Shown here: positions 10,928-23,095 of the stretch, piece after piece
Position numbering within the stretch: position 1 is the stretch's first letter
How the letters are laid out: every line of letters begins with the position of its first letter
Source of the DNA: Spirometra erinaceieuropaei
Taxonomy: Eukaryota; Platyhelminthes; Cestoda; Diphyllobothriidea; Diphyllobothriidae
DNA length: 64,000 nt
NCBI GenBank assembly: GCA_902702965.1
Contig: CACRXP010000160.1
Location: 920,179 to 984,178 of the forward strand
Direction of reading: 5' to 3'
Notes under the pieces: generated by a model
What the model was told of the DNA's origin: nothing
Database searches by the model: none
What the model saw: the letters and a program-made list of their open reading frames with translations, nothing else
Program-made: the position numbers and the translations under genes

Positions 10928-11218
10928 CTACAAGAATGTGGAGGGATAATGAAAAGCGTTGCTCCTGTAAACGTCAAAAGGAACCATGTCAAAAAATTCA
11001 TAACCTGTCTGCGGTGAAGACATGCTCAGTCATTTCATTTCAAGGGCAGCAAAAAACTAAAAGCGCCAACGGCAGTTAAAGCACTTGCACTCCCGTCCCC
11101 CTCCAAAGCACTTTGAACAAACCAACTCCCTGATATAATCGGCAGCTGGGCTCCAAGTACACACATTGGCCCTGCATCCAGAGTTTGCAAAAAGGTGACA
11201 TGTCCAGACACTACTCAC

Positions 11219-11416
11219 ATGGACCGGTACTCGTTCGGAGAGTGGCGGGGTCCCGCCGTCGGTGGCGATCAGCCAGAAACGGACAGTCCGCTGCGTCTCG
11301 AAGTCGAGTTCTTCGGCCAGTCGCAGTTCGCCACTTTGGCTTCCCACAGTGAAACTGGAAGCCGAGTAACGTGGCTTCTTGTCAGCCTCGTGCAGCGGTT
11401 CTAGGTGATACCGGAT
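11219..11416 (-). CDS. Cadherin exon 10 (EC9 body)
   Basis: Encodes residues 1112-1177, phase 0 at both ends. The acceptor is TCCCTCTGTAG, the donor GTCCAT|GTGAGT. It holds the middle and end of EC9: IRYHLEPLHEADKKPRYSAS, FTVGSQSGELRLAEELDFE, FWLIATDGGTPPLSERVPVH. The ATDGGTPPLS loop is typical of Fat- and protocadherin-type repeats. The linker is completed by the next exon as VTDAPDNVPEF, where DAPDN replaces DVNDN. Confidence 0.93.
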
Positions 11417-14400
11417 CTACAGAGGGAATAAAAATTGCAAATTACAAAAAAAACGTGCGAGGTAAAAAGTTAGAATCGTTGGGGACTTTGGTACCTTACT
11501 AGGAATGTCATTCAAGTCTTCGTATGAGCATTTATTTAGTTGTTCCCGATGAGGATCAAAATTACCTGTGTAATGATGACTTGCGGTTAGACAAACTATG
11601 ATCTACTCGCATGTAACTAAGATCAGAAGTCATAGTAACCGAACCTAGGCGCACTTTCATAAGCTTTACAATATCATGATGGGGAGACACCTCGTTTGAC
11701 TGTTGTCAAAATCACGTTTACAAGGAAGCGACGTAACTTTGGTGTCAGGTTGCACGGCCAACTCAACTTGCCAGCTGGCTTTCCAAGACAACTTCTGAAG
11801 CAGCAAGTCCGTTGGCGCGTATGCATGTAAAAATGAGAGCTGCGGCTAGTAGTCTGTCTCCCCGTTCACAGAAATCAATAGTCGGTTGGCCGGGGGCGGG
11901 GGGGGGCAGGACGGAGGAGACGACTTGAATGAGTTTAGCATTCAGCCGACGTTATCGTACATTGTTTTCGCAATGTGGGCACACCAGCCATAATCTAGTA
12001 GGAAACTTACCTTCGGTTTGACGCTTTCTCACACGCAGTGCCGTGACACCCCACCTCTTGTCAGTGGGTTACCGCAACAACCAAATGAGTTAAATTGGAT
12101 GGCATCAGCACCGTTTCATACTACCCACCAGCTGGATAGAGGCAAAAAAGAACTGAGACCTGGGGTAGGCGGAAGGTCGCGAAGGAGGGGGGGATAGGGA
12201 AAAACGGTATCGGAAAGGAAGAATCTGGTAGGAGCAACTCCATTATGTCCATACAAAAAATAAGAAGATGAAAGCAACGTTCAGGAAGTTGATTGAATGC
12301 ACAAATGCTGACGAACATGACAATCGGTTAGACGGAAAAGGAAGACTTGGCAGTAGAATCAGTAGGCCACCTTCAGGTGTTAAAAGACGGTAAGAAGGTG
12401 GACCTCCTAAATGACCAGGGCTCACTCTTTAGACACTGACCAGGGAAGTCATGCCGGTAACTGTACAACGAACTATGAAACTCATGCGCGACATATCCAG
12501 CCAATCGATTTTTTATATTCCACAAACAAGCATAATCAAATTTGCAGTCATGTGTGTTCGAACCGCAACAATTGGCAGCGTTGTTAGTTCGGAACAAAGA
12601 CGGGTTATATTATGTGTCCGACATGTGTCAGAGTGAACTGTAATCCAACATGAAAAAGGAGCCGGCACAAATTTTGTCATCCCAAAGGAAAGTTAGCAAG
12701 GTGTATTCCGCCCGCATGAGCATCGTCCGAAGACGCTAAACTGCATGTTCCTTCAAATGGAGATGTTATCAAGAAATTCTCTTTCTAACAGGAATGTCGG
12801 AGTCAAAGGGCAGGTCTGACTGTCGTCTAATAATCACTAGGACAAAACTGTAGAGCTGACGGCTAGAACGGTCGCAGGGAGTCAAAAAAGCAGTCAAACA
12901 TCACGCAACATTACTTTTATAAAAGATCTTCTGTCCTAAAAACAAACTGCAAAACATGACTTTATGCCAAGCATGTGTGGGCAAAATGGGCGACTTCACG
13001 TGAGCATTAGACAGTACGTCTTTCGGAATCCGCAGGGAAGCGTCAGCATGCCATGATGTGTAAGCATCAGGAAAAATTCCTAATAGTTGCACATACAATT
13101 AGCGGAGCAACAGTGTTTGCCAAAAATGTTCTCTAGCCCTTACACACATGGGTGAGCACGCATTTCTGACCAAGCATCCTCCTCTCCAAACGTACTCGGG
13201 AAGATATCGGTAGTGGCTGTTTAGCAACGTCGAGGTTTTTGTAAAAGCCCTCAGATCGTGGGGAGAAAAGGCAGTATTAACCCTCTAATAGGGAATTAAT
13301 GATGCAATTTTTAAGGGCAACACCCTGTGTTTGTTTCCCGACCTCATATTGAATAGAGCGCCTCTATAAAAAAAATGGGTGGGTGACGCCTTCTGCCATT
13401 TGTTAAAAATAGCTCAGCTGTATTTAGTTAGTTAGGCCGGGCACGGGTGATGACAACTAAGCAAAAATTACTAATGCTTTCCCACTTATCAAGGAGAGGG
13501 AGGTCGGAGGCTTTTTTACCACTGGTAATCCATTCATTTCTGATGTTCCTGCTTTCAAAGCCCAAACAAAAAGAAGCCAGAGAATGGGCGGAATAGGGCA
13601 AGTAAACAGCAGCGGCTGCAGCAACCAAAGTCACTCATGCTGCTTGGGACAAGGCGAATGCTTCGGTGCAAAAGGGGGGGGGGGGGTATGTGCTCAGTAT
13701 GTGCAAAGCTTGGTTCGCTGTCGGTTTGAGGTTCACCAAAACCCATGCAGAAGTACAGAAGCAGCCACCCAGCATAAAGCCAGTGTCCAGGCGAAAGATC
13801 TGTGCGCCAGTTGAGAGAGTGCGCAATGGGCTTCTGGTCACTGTTAGCTCACGGCCTCTACCACTGACGGCTCCTCTGTGACAGCAAAGTCAAGGTAGTA
13901 ATCAGTACTGAGGATGTGCACAGTCGTGCAGGACGATCGGTCAGGCATTCGTGTCACCAAAATGTGCTCACCCAGTCGGGATTCTGACCTTCGTTGAGTT
14001 TGGCCTACGCGGTTGTAGGCGTGAGATCCAATAGGCATGACTAGACTGTTAGTCTTTGGTAGGCATCATATGACGTGCACGGTCGCCTCGGGTCGATGAA
14101 CAAAACGGACACCTAGTCATGCTGTAAGACGCCTAGTCGCCGAGGAAACATTACTGGTGCGTGGCAGAGAATGTCATATCGTCAGGAGGTCTTGAGTTTC
14201 AGTCCGAAAGCCGGGACAAATGCAGTCGTCGTTCTAGTAATCCGAACCCCTAACCCGTCCGCTGCAGAAGGTGATTTGCCGTGCGAATAAAGTCTGTGCC
14301 TCTGTCAATTAGTTCAAGAACTGGTTTAGTGGGATGCTAGCTGTCACAGAAGACGTGCGAAAACCTTTTTCGCCGGGTTGGCTAACCCACTGGAAGTGTG

Positions 14401-15875
14401 GTATTACGCGGGTGAGTGCCTACCGAAAATTGCTAGAAATCTGGTCTGAGGACGCTCTAAGAAGTTTCCTCTGTCAGTACTCTGGCAGTTGATCTGCTTT
14501 GGCCACCATCTTGTTCACCTTTTCTTGCCGCACCCCACACCCCACACAGGCCCCCTGACCCCCCCCCCCACTGACCCCACTGACTGTTTCTAAAGACCAA
14601 GGAGCCTGTGCAAGATCATGCTCACGAAGCATAGCTAGACCTGCTAGGCATGTCTTTTGGAACTGGATTCATCAGTTGAAGGAGTGCATTCAATAAGGAT
14701 AAGGTGATGTGGAGAAGTGATGACTAACTTGTGGAAAATCTACCGAATGGTAATGAAAACCAGTCCTCGTGGGTAGCGGACAATTTGAACTAACCACCCC
14801 CCTCTGCACATTTATCAACTTCCCTCTATTGCTTACGCGGGCGTGCTGGCGGCCTCGACAGCCAGCAGTCAGAAGACGATTTAGGCAGGCCATTTACACG
14901 GTGATAAGTGTGGTTTTATCAAAAGGTGGGCTAGCCAAACGGACCAGTGCTTAAGTCTAGTTCTCCTGGTAGGACGCTGTTGATGTGGTCAACAGACGAT
15001 GGGTAACAAGTCATCAGTGATCGAATTAGTCTCTGCCAGCAATACAGGTCCCTTCATCTGCCCTAACTACTGCTTTACCACGACGTCAGCACTTTATTTG
15101 GCCAATCCATAAGTGAGTCGATTGATGGCTGAGACAGGTGATGCAGTCCATTTGTTGCAGAAACATGTCCCTCACTTGTTTTCACCACACCCTCCTAACC
15201 TGCATTTGACCTCCTCCGCACTCTTGTACACTGCCACTGCGATGGCCGTGAGGAGCGGATGAGAAGGGTGTGGGTGGAGATACGTGGGCGAAAACGAAGG
15301 GACTCGCGCCTGAGTCCATATCGTTGACAAACTCACCATCCAGCCTGTTTGTCCTTGCATCCGGCGGCGACTGCCTGAGCGTCCTTTTTCGCGTAAATTC
15401 AGGGGAACCGATTAGGAGGGTGACTAGGTGTGGACAGAGTGTACAAGGTACAGGACGAAAAGGTTATACCAACGAGTCATGCGAGATGAGATCAGACGTC
15501 CAGTATAACTGTTCAAGGGCAGCCGATTCGTTCCAAGTGAGATTAGTAGCTTAGGCTCCGGTGGACGCTAACTCTCTGACTACTACGGATTGGGCGAAGA
15601 ATACTTGCAGTGGGCGTTTCTGGTCGTCGACAGTCAGATATTGTCCCATCCCGGTCTAGGCGGATCCGGAGTCTGTAAGCAGGGCCAGTTGCTCATTGAG
15701 CCACGGCCACAAACCCTGTGAGCTGCTGAGAGCAATACGCAAGATGACGTGGAATCTACATTTAACCATCCAAACACATTATAAACCAAAAGACGAATCA
15801 CAGAGTTGATCTCAAAAAATAACAAAATTGCGGTCGTAGTGGATAAGGAATGGGTAGATATGGTTGCGTAACTAC
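11417..15875. other. Intron between exons 9 and 10
   Basis: About 4.5 kb. It contains a 13-G run at 13,674-13,686, CCCCACAC-type C-rich repeats at 14,530-14,582 and many short open frames without domains. No transposon coding sequence or terminal repeats were recognised. Confidence 0.8.
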
Positions 15876-16004
15876 CTGTCCATTGGCGCCAGAGTCGGCG
15901 TCACTGGCGTTTGCAGTGAGAAGGAGAAGACCTGGTGCTGCGGCCTCAGAGACGGTAACCTCGTAAAGCCAACGATCGAAGACCGGTCGTTCATCGTTCA
16001 CATC
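15876..16004 (-). CDS. Cadherin exon 9 (EC8 linker, EC9 start)
   Basis: Encodes residues 1069-1111 in 129 bases, phase 0 at both ends. The acceptor is TTCTCCTACAG, the donor GGACAG|GTAGTT. It begins with the linker DVNDERPVF, then the first strands of EC9: LYEVTVSEAAAPGLLLL, ASDADSGANGQ. The next exon adds IRYHLEPL, giving the usual DADSGxNGxIxY motif. The inter-exon introns on each side are 2.1 and 4.5 kb. Confidence 0.93.
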
Positions 16005-16814
16005 CTGTAGGAGAAAAATTACTTTAGTAGTGGTTGCACAAAGACTATCAGGCGGAGAGTATTAGGAATTATAGCTTGGAAGTCTTCAGTCGAAACGAGG
16101 GTCCAGTCGTGCTACTGCCCACCACTACCGCCTGGTCGACGAGTGAAATTCGGCCGACGGATTAACGGAGTCGTCCAGACAGATTTGCACAAATGCCTCG
16201 TCATCAGCAGGTTTTCGTCGAGGCCGTGATCGCATCTTTTCGTGTAACAGAGGTCGAGCACGGATTCTGTTGATCAGAGATCAAACATCTTTACACCTGA
16301 GAAAATCCGTTGTCCTGGAAACCTCCAATTTCAGCAATAAGTCGTAGGTTGACTGAAACATTATATCTCGATAACGGGTAGACATCATCAGTCACAGTAT
16401 CCATTTCTATTGGTTATATAGAAAAAGCCGCTTAAGGACGGTATCGGAATAAACTTTCATTTGATGTGATGATTAATACCAATCTAAGAGATCTTCGTAG
16501 AATGTCAAAATTTGCGATATTCTGGTTACAATGTAAAGATTAAGTCAAAACTTGGTATTACAAGCTCGCCGAATGATCTACCAACTTAGCCAGTCTACTT
16601 TTGTAAAATTTACGCAATGGACGTCTGTCCAAACATGACCATTCGAACTGCCTTACCCATAACCCACAAAATTATCTTGCCCCATCTATGTCTATAAACC
16701 TATTCTGGGCAAAGTTAAGGGTTCGAAAAGCTGACAAGAATGACCTTCAAGAAGACCGAAAGTCATAGAACTGACCTGCCAATAGAAGCGAAGAGATGAG
16801 TCCCAAGAGGCAGT

Positions 16815-16867
16815 CGTGAAGAAGGAGGCACGATCGCTGTCCCAGCGATCGTGTCTCCTTTCTCACG
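16815..16867. repeat. Hairpin made of two Penelope-tail fragments
   Basis: Arms 16,815-16,839 and 16,843-16,867 are reverse complements at 22 of 25 bases with a 3-base loop (TCC). The right half, GTCCCAGCGATCGTGTCTCC, matches the tail of the Penelope-like copy near 54,460-54,480. The left half is the same motif inverted. Probably a junction of two inverted element termini rather than a host regulatory hairpin. Confidence 0.7.
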
Positions 16868-17554
16868 AAGTGACCTGTCTCCATAGATCTGAAACGAGTT
16901 AGGTTCACTAGACCATGGGCACAAGAATACACAGGTGGTATTCCGGGATTGCTTTCATTGATCGGGTTACGGGACATGCTCCTCACGTTGTCTCCTGGGG
17001 TTCCATCTAGAGCCCGCGAGGGCAGTCTCGTAACGACTATTTTTTGGCTTTTTAGCCGTCATCAGTCAGCCACATCCAAATCCATGGCTCAACGAGAGAG
17101 AGAGAGCATTCGATTTCAGTAGTCAAAATATCTCAAATTCGGACCCCAGGTTCGCCAAAGCTGGGGTCGGGTGCGACTGCCCGATGACAGCTAATAATCC
17201 CGAAATGACCACCATTCCAGCCTCTCTTGCCTTTGTCGTTACTCCTTTCAACATGTGGGAGTATATTCGATCATCCAAGCTTGGCTGGAATGTTACAGAA
17301 AGTCCGACTGGAAAACCCAGGCGCATCAGGTCTATTCTCTTGCCACACGCATACACATACACACGCTACCACATACGACTGCCAGCAACTGACGAAAGAA
17401 TGTCCGAATACTAGCTTAATGAGGTGCGGTGCAGACTGCATGAACTACTGGAATTTATAGGCCGCGGATCACGCCTGTCAGCCGGCATGACAGCGCTCAA
17501 CATCGGGTATCACTTCCGCTGGACCTCTCCCCCGCGCCTCAACCCAAAGGTTCG

Positions 17555-17727
17555 NNNNNNNNNNNNNNNNNNNNNNNNNNNNNNNNNNNNNNNNNNNNNN
17601 NNNNNNNNNNNNNNNNNNNNNNNNNNNNNNNNNNNNNNNNNNNNNNNNNNNNNNNNNNNNNNNNNNNNNNNNNNNNNNNNNNNNNNNNNNNNNNNNNNNN
17701 NNNNNNNNNNNNNNNNNNNNNNNNNNN
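17555..17727. other. Assembly gap (173 N)
   Basis: Run of N inside the intron between exons 8 and 9. The real length is unknown. Open frames spanning it are meaningless. Confidence 1.
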
Positions 17728-18125
17728 TGTGTGTGCAGTGCCCACGCACAGCGTTCAGTTCCAATGTGTGTAATGCGCTCAGGCAGGCACAATAGCAGGC
17801 CAGCCAAGGGTTCCATCGTGGCCGCAGCCGGCACGCAAAGCCAGGACCACATCCATTGAGGAATACTGGCCTCTCTAAGGGTACTACCCATTGAGGAGGC
17901 CACGAGCTGTATGCGTTGCAGTTACAGGTCACAACACGTGAGGTAACAAAAAGGAGCTCGAGCACTTCCTGAAGAAGACAGCCACTGGCGCGAGGCAAAC
18001 GTGGAACCCTAGTGACATCCTGTTTGTCAATATACAGGCTGCACGGGCAGTATATTCAGCTCAAACGTCAAGATTTTAATACCATGAGATAAAGGGAGAA
18101 GAGATGATATACAGATTGGACGTAC

Positions 18126-18247
18126 TGTGATGTTGATGTACACATTGACCTGTGTCGATCTGCCCGTCGAAGTGTCCAGTGCCTCAACCAGCAGTTCATA
18201 GAAGGGTGCCTTTTCGTAGTCCAGGGGGCTTGCCACGTAAATCACAC
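18126..18247 (-). CDS. Cadherin exon 8 (EC8 middle)
   Basis: Encodes residues 1028-1068 in a 122-base exon. The acceptor is CTCACTTTCAG, the donor ATCACA|GTACGT; it enters in phase 1 and leaves in phase 0. It carries the second half of EC8: GVIYVASPLDYEKAPFYELL, VEALDTSTGRSTQVNVYINIT. The next exon supplies the calcium linker DVNDERPVF. Short, but both junctions produce textbook EC sequence, which makes it secure. Confidence 0.92.
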
Positions 18248-19000
18248 CTGAAAGTGAGAAGGTTGGGCTTGAATGAGAGAATTTACAGTGAACTCCGGTT
18301 AGTCGGGACACCACTTAATTACGTCAGTCGCTCATTCTAAACAAGTATTGAATGACAGAAAGAGGCAGCTCGTACTTCCGCTAATTTACTCCACTAGAAC
18401 CACCCCTGCTCTTAATTACGCTGGTAGTCAGGGCGGCAGGTTTGGGAGGACGGTCCTAATTTTGGACAGGCAGGGAAAGAGTCCAATTATCGGAAGTATA
18501 ATACGTTGTGTAGGTCTGAGGCTGTCCTGGCATCGCACGCGGCCTAGCCAAAGTAGGGTAATGACGATCATTAGCAAGTTCAATGCGGTGGTCACCAGTT
18601 TGGCCCTGTTTCAGGACAGAGCAGAGTCTGTTTTGTCCAAGAGTCTTGGTTAGGGCTCTTGAAAACGGTTGCGTCATGACAGGCAATCAATAACCGATGG
18701 GGATGTACCAATAAGGACGGTTGGAAATTCAGTAGACAGTTCGTGACTTATTTGTCGCAATCATACAGTCGATGCCAATCCGAGGACGGGCTCCTGACGT
18801 TCGAGGTAGAGTCAGTAGTCTTGGAACGTCGTAGTTTGGAAAGGTGTCAATTGACTGAGTAAGCCGGCACTCGCGGTCAGTACTGTCTGCGTGTATGTGG
18901 GGTGACTGGCTAGAGGACTGGAAGTCAAATCAAATGACCCCTTACAGATGTGGCCTCAATAGCACTCTCACGAACGTGGGACTCGAGTCACCCCCCCCCC

Positions 19001-19050
19001 TCCCCGTTGCGTGAAATGCCGATACATCGTGAGGGAACCAGGTCATACGG
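19001..19050. repeat. Direct repeat left of foldback copy A
   Basis: GTTGCGTGAAATGCCGATAC and following bases to GGTCATA recur with a few changes at 20,071-20,118. The left copy touches the foldback end; the right copy lies about 55 bp beyond the other end. Confidence 0.75.
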
Positions 19051-20016
19051 TAGGTGGGCTAACTCATGAAATGTCAACCGAAATTCCGAAATGCGTTTTC
19101 GTTTCGAAAAGATTAATTCAGTAGGGTTGTAAAACTAGTCAGTCAGCAATATAATTCTATAATGTTTCAGTTATCTCAGGATTCCGGCTTTCGAATGAAC
19201 TTCCTTCCGACTACATACAAAAACTACACTCTGTAAAAAATGACTACTTATGTGGCATTAATTTTTCTCATTGATTTTCGGCGTCCCTAAAAGTCCAATT
19301 ATATATCACGAAAAGCATGCATAAAAATATTCATTCTTTTGCTCGTTCGGTGGAAAATTACGTCTTCTTCTAATTTTATACTCGAAGGAGGGATATAATT
19401 CGGTTTTCAAAAACCTTTCTAATTCCTGAATAATTTTGAATCCCCCCTACCGTCACACTTGGATTCAGGGTTTCCGTGTACGGAAAAACACACGTTCCTC
19501 TACGGTAATAAAGCGGGATCATATAGGGTTCATAACATTTAGCAGTGGATTTGATCCATATTATAAACTTTACAAGCTACATTGGTAAATGCAGAAACAT
19601 GACGATTTATGAACGGTCATTTCACGATATTTAAAAATCCCACAATTAGAAACTTTTTTAAAACCGAATTATGTCCCTCTCTCGAGTATAAAATTAGAAG
19701 AGGACGTAATTTTCTACCGAACGAGCAAAAGAGTTAATATTTTTATGCATGTTTTTCGTGATATATAATTGGACTTTTAGGGACGCCGAAAAGTAATAAG
19801 AAAAATGTATGTTACTTAAGTAGCCATTTTACAGAGTGTAGTTTTTGCATGCAGTCGGAAGGAAGTTCACTCGAAAGCCGGCATCCCGAGGTAAGTGAAT
19901 TATTATAGAATTATGTTGCAGGCTGACTAGTTTTACAGCCCTACTCAATTAATCTTTCCGGAACGAAAACACACTTAGGGATTTCGGTTGACATTTCCTG
20001 AGTTAGCCCACCTACT
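19051..20016. mobile_element. Foldback element, copy A
   Basis: About 966 bp with arms of roughly 380 bp (19,051-19,430 and 19,630-20,016) that are inverted copies. The ends begin TAGGTGGGCTAACTCATGAA. The arms share internal landmarks: ATATATAATTGGACTTTTAG, GAGCAAAAG, ACTACACTCTGTAAAA. The centre is AT-rich and has no open frame. Four other copies or half-copies lie in the window (27.8, 31.4, 50.2 and 50.8 kb). This is a foldback-type or long-TIR non-autonomous DNA element; I could not assign it to a named superfamily. Confidence 0.85.
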
Positions 20017-20070
20017 GTAGGTATGCAAGGGCACACCAACAGAATCCAGTAAGTACTGCAGCCCTTGCGT

Positions 20071-20118
20071 CCCTGTTGCGTGAAAATCTGGTACATTGTG
20101 AGGGGACCAGGTCATATG
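20071..20118. repeat. Direct repeat right of foldback copy A
   Basis: Partner of the repeat at 19,001-19,050 (GTTGCGTGAAAATCTGGTAC onward to GGTCATA). It is too long for a transposase target duplication. It may instead mark an older repeat split or duplicated around the foldback. Confidence 0.7.
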
Positions 20119-20763
20119 TGGCACGCGTTGACGTGCTGTTTAGCTTTGCCCGACACTGCCCTCGAGCCCACCTCCGGCCAGCCATTTTACATCGTAGCCT
20201 GGTGGGTGATGGAGGAGGATGCGGTAGATGCTGCGAACGTCTTCCTCACCATAAATTAACTCACGCGCAAGTCATCAGTGCTGAGCCCACTCCGCGAGGC
20301 ATGTGGAGGACTTCACCGCTCGGCAACGATAGGGTGTATGACCCCTAACTAACTTGAACTAGCCTATGGACCGTGTCATACGTTGAATGGTGGTAGAGGG
20401 GTTTTACGGGTGGGGCAACACACAGCGCGAAGAGCAAGGAGACGCAGAAAATAGATAGATTTCTGTCGAAAGTCTTGTCGTACGTTGTCATTTGGCAGAG
20501 AAAGTGAGCGCGAGAATTAAAAAATAAGCAGAAAGCAACTTTCAAAAAACAACGAACTTTGAACAAAGCGCCGCTGGTAAATTTACATTTAGCCAGAAAG
20601 GGAAGAAAATGCCAAACAATGGGAACGGTGAATAATAAATGATGTTCACAGTCACACTGGATTTTTGGAGTTGCCATCTACTTGGGGTACTACACCCCAT
20701 CATTACTCATCGTTCGCGACGGTCGCACTCCTAGTTTTAGAACGAAAAGTGGACTTCGTTAGT

Positions 20764-20860
20764 CTGGCAAAAGAGCTCGCAGTCGGCAGAGCATGGATCC
20801 GTGTCGCAGTCGTGGGACGTTGAATTTTGAACTGAACTGGGTTTCGAGTCCCAGGCCTCC
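20764..20860 (+). repeat. tRNA-like SINE fragment
   Basis: AGCTCGCAGTCGGCAGAGC resembles an A box and D-arm; GGGTTTCGAGTCCCAGGCC gives a B box with a paired T-arm. The spacing of about 50 bases between the boxes is longer than in a normal tRNA without intron, and the acceptor stem is not clear. Probably an old tRNA-derived SINE. Confidence 0.45.
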
Positions 20861-22587
20861 CCGATGTCGATTTGAGGTACGGCTGGCTGGAGATGCAAAT
20901 CCCCCTGACCTTTTCGGTATACCTATTACTATGCGAGCACCTGTGGAGACCTAATGTAAACCGACAACAGAAAAACAAAAGATCGGTGTGTCGTCCTGCA
21001 ATAAGGCCACACTGACTCTAAAAGCACGTCACCCATACAAAATGTTGTAACGAGACAGGAGCACAACACAACATGTACCACATGCTAAAAACAGGAAGGT
21101 CCTCCAGTAAAAAATCACTTACAGGAACCAGGAGTGGCGTAGGCTAAAAAAGCAAGTCATTTATGAAAAAATGATAGTAGGCAAAAACGTTAACGTTGAA
21201 ATCCACATGTGTCTTGACATACACATGGAGTCTGGAGGAGTGATAGACTGACAAATTAAAATTAAAATGGGAGATATCGGATTACCACCGGCAAAGCTTC
21301 CCGAAATGCTTTCTGTATAATTTACGTCAAAGTACTGTCCAACCTCATACAGGCAAAAACGAGTTCCCGCTGTAAATGAGGATATTCAATCGTCGGAGTG
21401 AGAATTTGACTCGCCTAACGTATCGGATTTTCTCTTAAAGCCTTCGGGAGAAACGTCAAAAAATAGAGATGGTGAAGGCGCAAGGGGTGCGGTGTTTATA
21501 GAACTCAATGACTACGCAACCGCATAGCTAATAAAATTATCAACTCCAGCATTCATTGCAGAAGTGCGTACTCGGTGTCTTGATGGCTTGGTCAACCACC
21601 TCATTGTCGCTGTCACTGAAGGCAGCGTTCACCTGCTCGTTCCCTGTCTGACTGAGTACTCTACTCAGGCAGTCTCAGCAGTAAATAAGGCAGGAGGAAA
21701 TTATCAAATGTGTTGATGGATCGTGGGCTAGAAATACTGCACCCCTCTCCGTCCGTTAATTTTACCCGTTCAATGACAGGCATTCTCAGCAGAAAACACT
21801 ATCTCCATGCCCACTCTGGCCGAATTTAATACTACCAGTATGAAAAAAGACGGGAAACCTGAAGTAATTGCATACGATCCTAAAGGTTGGAGGCAAAACG
21901 GGTACAAAATACGCCGAAAACATGGTGGGTCACTGAGCGTGAGCGTCAACAGAGCTATCACTGAAGGCGACTCCTTTGCCAAGGATCGTGTCCGCCGCAG
22001 GTAAAGGCACCAACGGCTCAGGCAGTCTGATGAGATCCTGCGTTGGGTTATGTTCAAGTGGCCAGAATTAAGATTACCAAAGACATAATTTCCTCTCGAA
22101 TGATTACACGGTGGGAGCATGCCAAAGTGCTTGGGAAAACCGGCCCTCTGTAAGAATGGTCGAGACCAGAGGCCTAACCAGTTGTTCCTTACGACTCACT
22201 TGGCTACTTTGCGGAAATTCGTGTGGAAACGTGTCCGGCGGACAGTGGATGATAGGTGCGATTGATTCGCGCCTTAAACCACTCAAACCTTTCGCGGGGT
22301 GTTAGGGGTTACAAAGTAGATGCTGGGGTTGTTTGGTTTTAACGCATACTATGCACTGAAGACGCGGCTCGGAGTGCGACTTCGGTCATCAAAAGGTCAG
22401 ACACATACAGAGCAGTTCAAAGGGTGGTTAAGTAGGCAAGCGAGGAAGTTTGGTGAAATCCTGCCCAGCCCAGTAGCAGCACGATGTATCTGTGAGAGTG
22501 AAGGAGAGGATGGACATAACAACGAAAGGCATCCCAGAGACAAGAAGGGCCAGCAGACATAGATGGTGGCGAGAAGGCCTAACATAC

Positions 22588-23095
22588 CGGTACTAAAGTC
22601 CAAACGGAATGGGACCTCAGTGGCAGAGACAGGTACGGTGAAGGGTTGGCCATTGTTCGGAGGTAGTAGGCTGCCCCATTCATCCTCACCTCGCCATCGG
22701 TTAACCAGACCAACCAACCGGTAGAGCAGACTGAGGCCCGAGGCACTGAATGCCTCCACCACGAGGACGGACTCTCCAGGCGGCGCAGCCTCACTTACAG
22801 TGGCTACGTAGTAAGGCGCGGAGAAACGCGGGCCGAGGCGTGAGACAAGCTCCACCTCGACGACGGTGTCCGCAAAACGTGGAGCCCCGGCGCCGCCGCC
22901 ACCGCCACCGCCACCGTAATCGGTTGCCCTGACAAAAGCCCGCAGTCGACGGCCAGCCCAGTCGGCGGGCACAGTACCGGCCAATGCTATACGACCAGAC
23001 ATGGGATCGATGGAGAGAAGGGGCGGCTCTGAGCGCGGCTCAATACTGCGGAGGCTATAGGAGACAGGACCTCCGTCCGGATCCACCGCTTCCAC
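22588..23095 (-). CDS. Cadherin exon 7 (EC7, EC8 start) with poly-Gly
   Basis: Encodes residues 859-1027. The acceptor is TTTCTCCCACAG, the donor ACCG|GTATGT; it enters in phase 0 and leaves in phase 1. EC7 continues VEAVDPDGGPVSYSL, LSIDPMSGRIAL, RAFVRATDYGG, followed by a run of eight glycines and AGAPRFADTVVEVELV. The linker SRLGPRF lacks DxNDN. EC8 begins APYYVATVSEAAPPGESVLVV with a long loop rich in W, E and P, ending FRLDFSTG, completed by the next exon (GVIYVASPLDYE). The glycine run is encoded by a GGC/GGT triplet tract at about 22,892-22,918 and could vary in length. Confidence 0.92.

Larger units (their letters stand above)
16005..18125. other. Intron between exons 8 and 9
   Basis: About 2.1 kb. 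It contains the Penelope-derived hairpin at 16,815-16,867, a short GA run near 17,093-17,106 and the assembly gap at 17,555-17,727. Nothing coding is recognised. Confidence 0.85.
18248..22587. other. Intron between exons 7 and 8
   Basis: About 4.3 kb. It contains foldback copy A (19,051-20,016), its flanking direct repeats, a 10-C run near 18,991, and a tRNA-like unit at 20,764-20,860. The stretches 18,250-18,990, 20,120-20,760 and 20,870-22,587 show nothing I can name. Confidence 0.8.

Noticed and set aside
17424..17998. Frames running through the N gap
   Set aside because: They depend on unknown bases.
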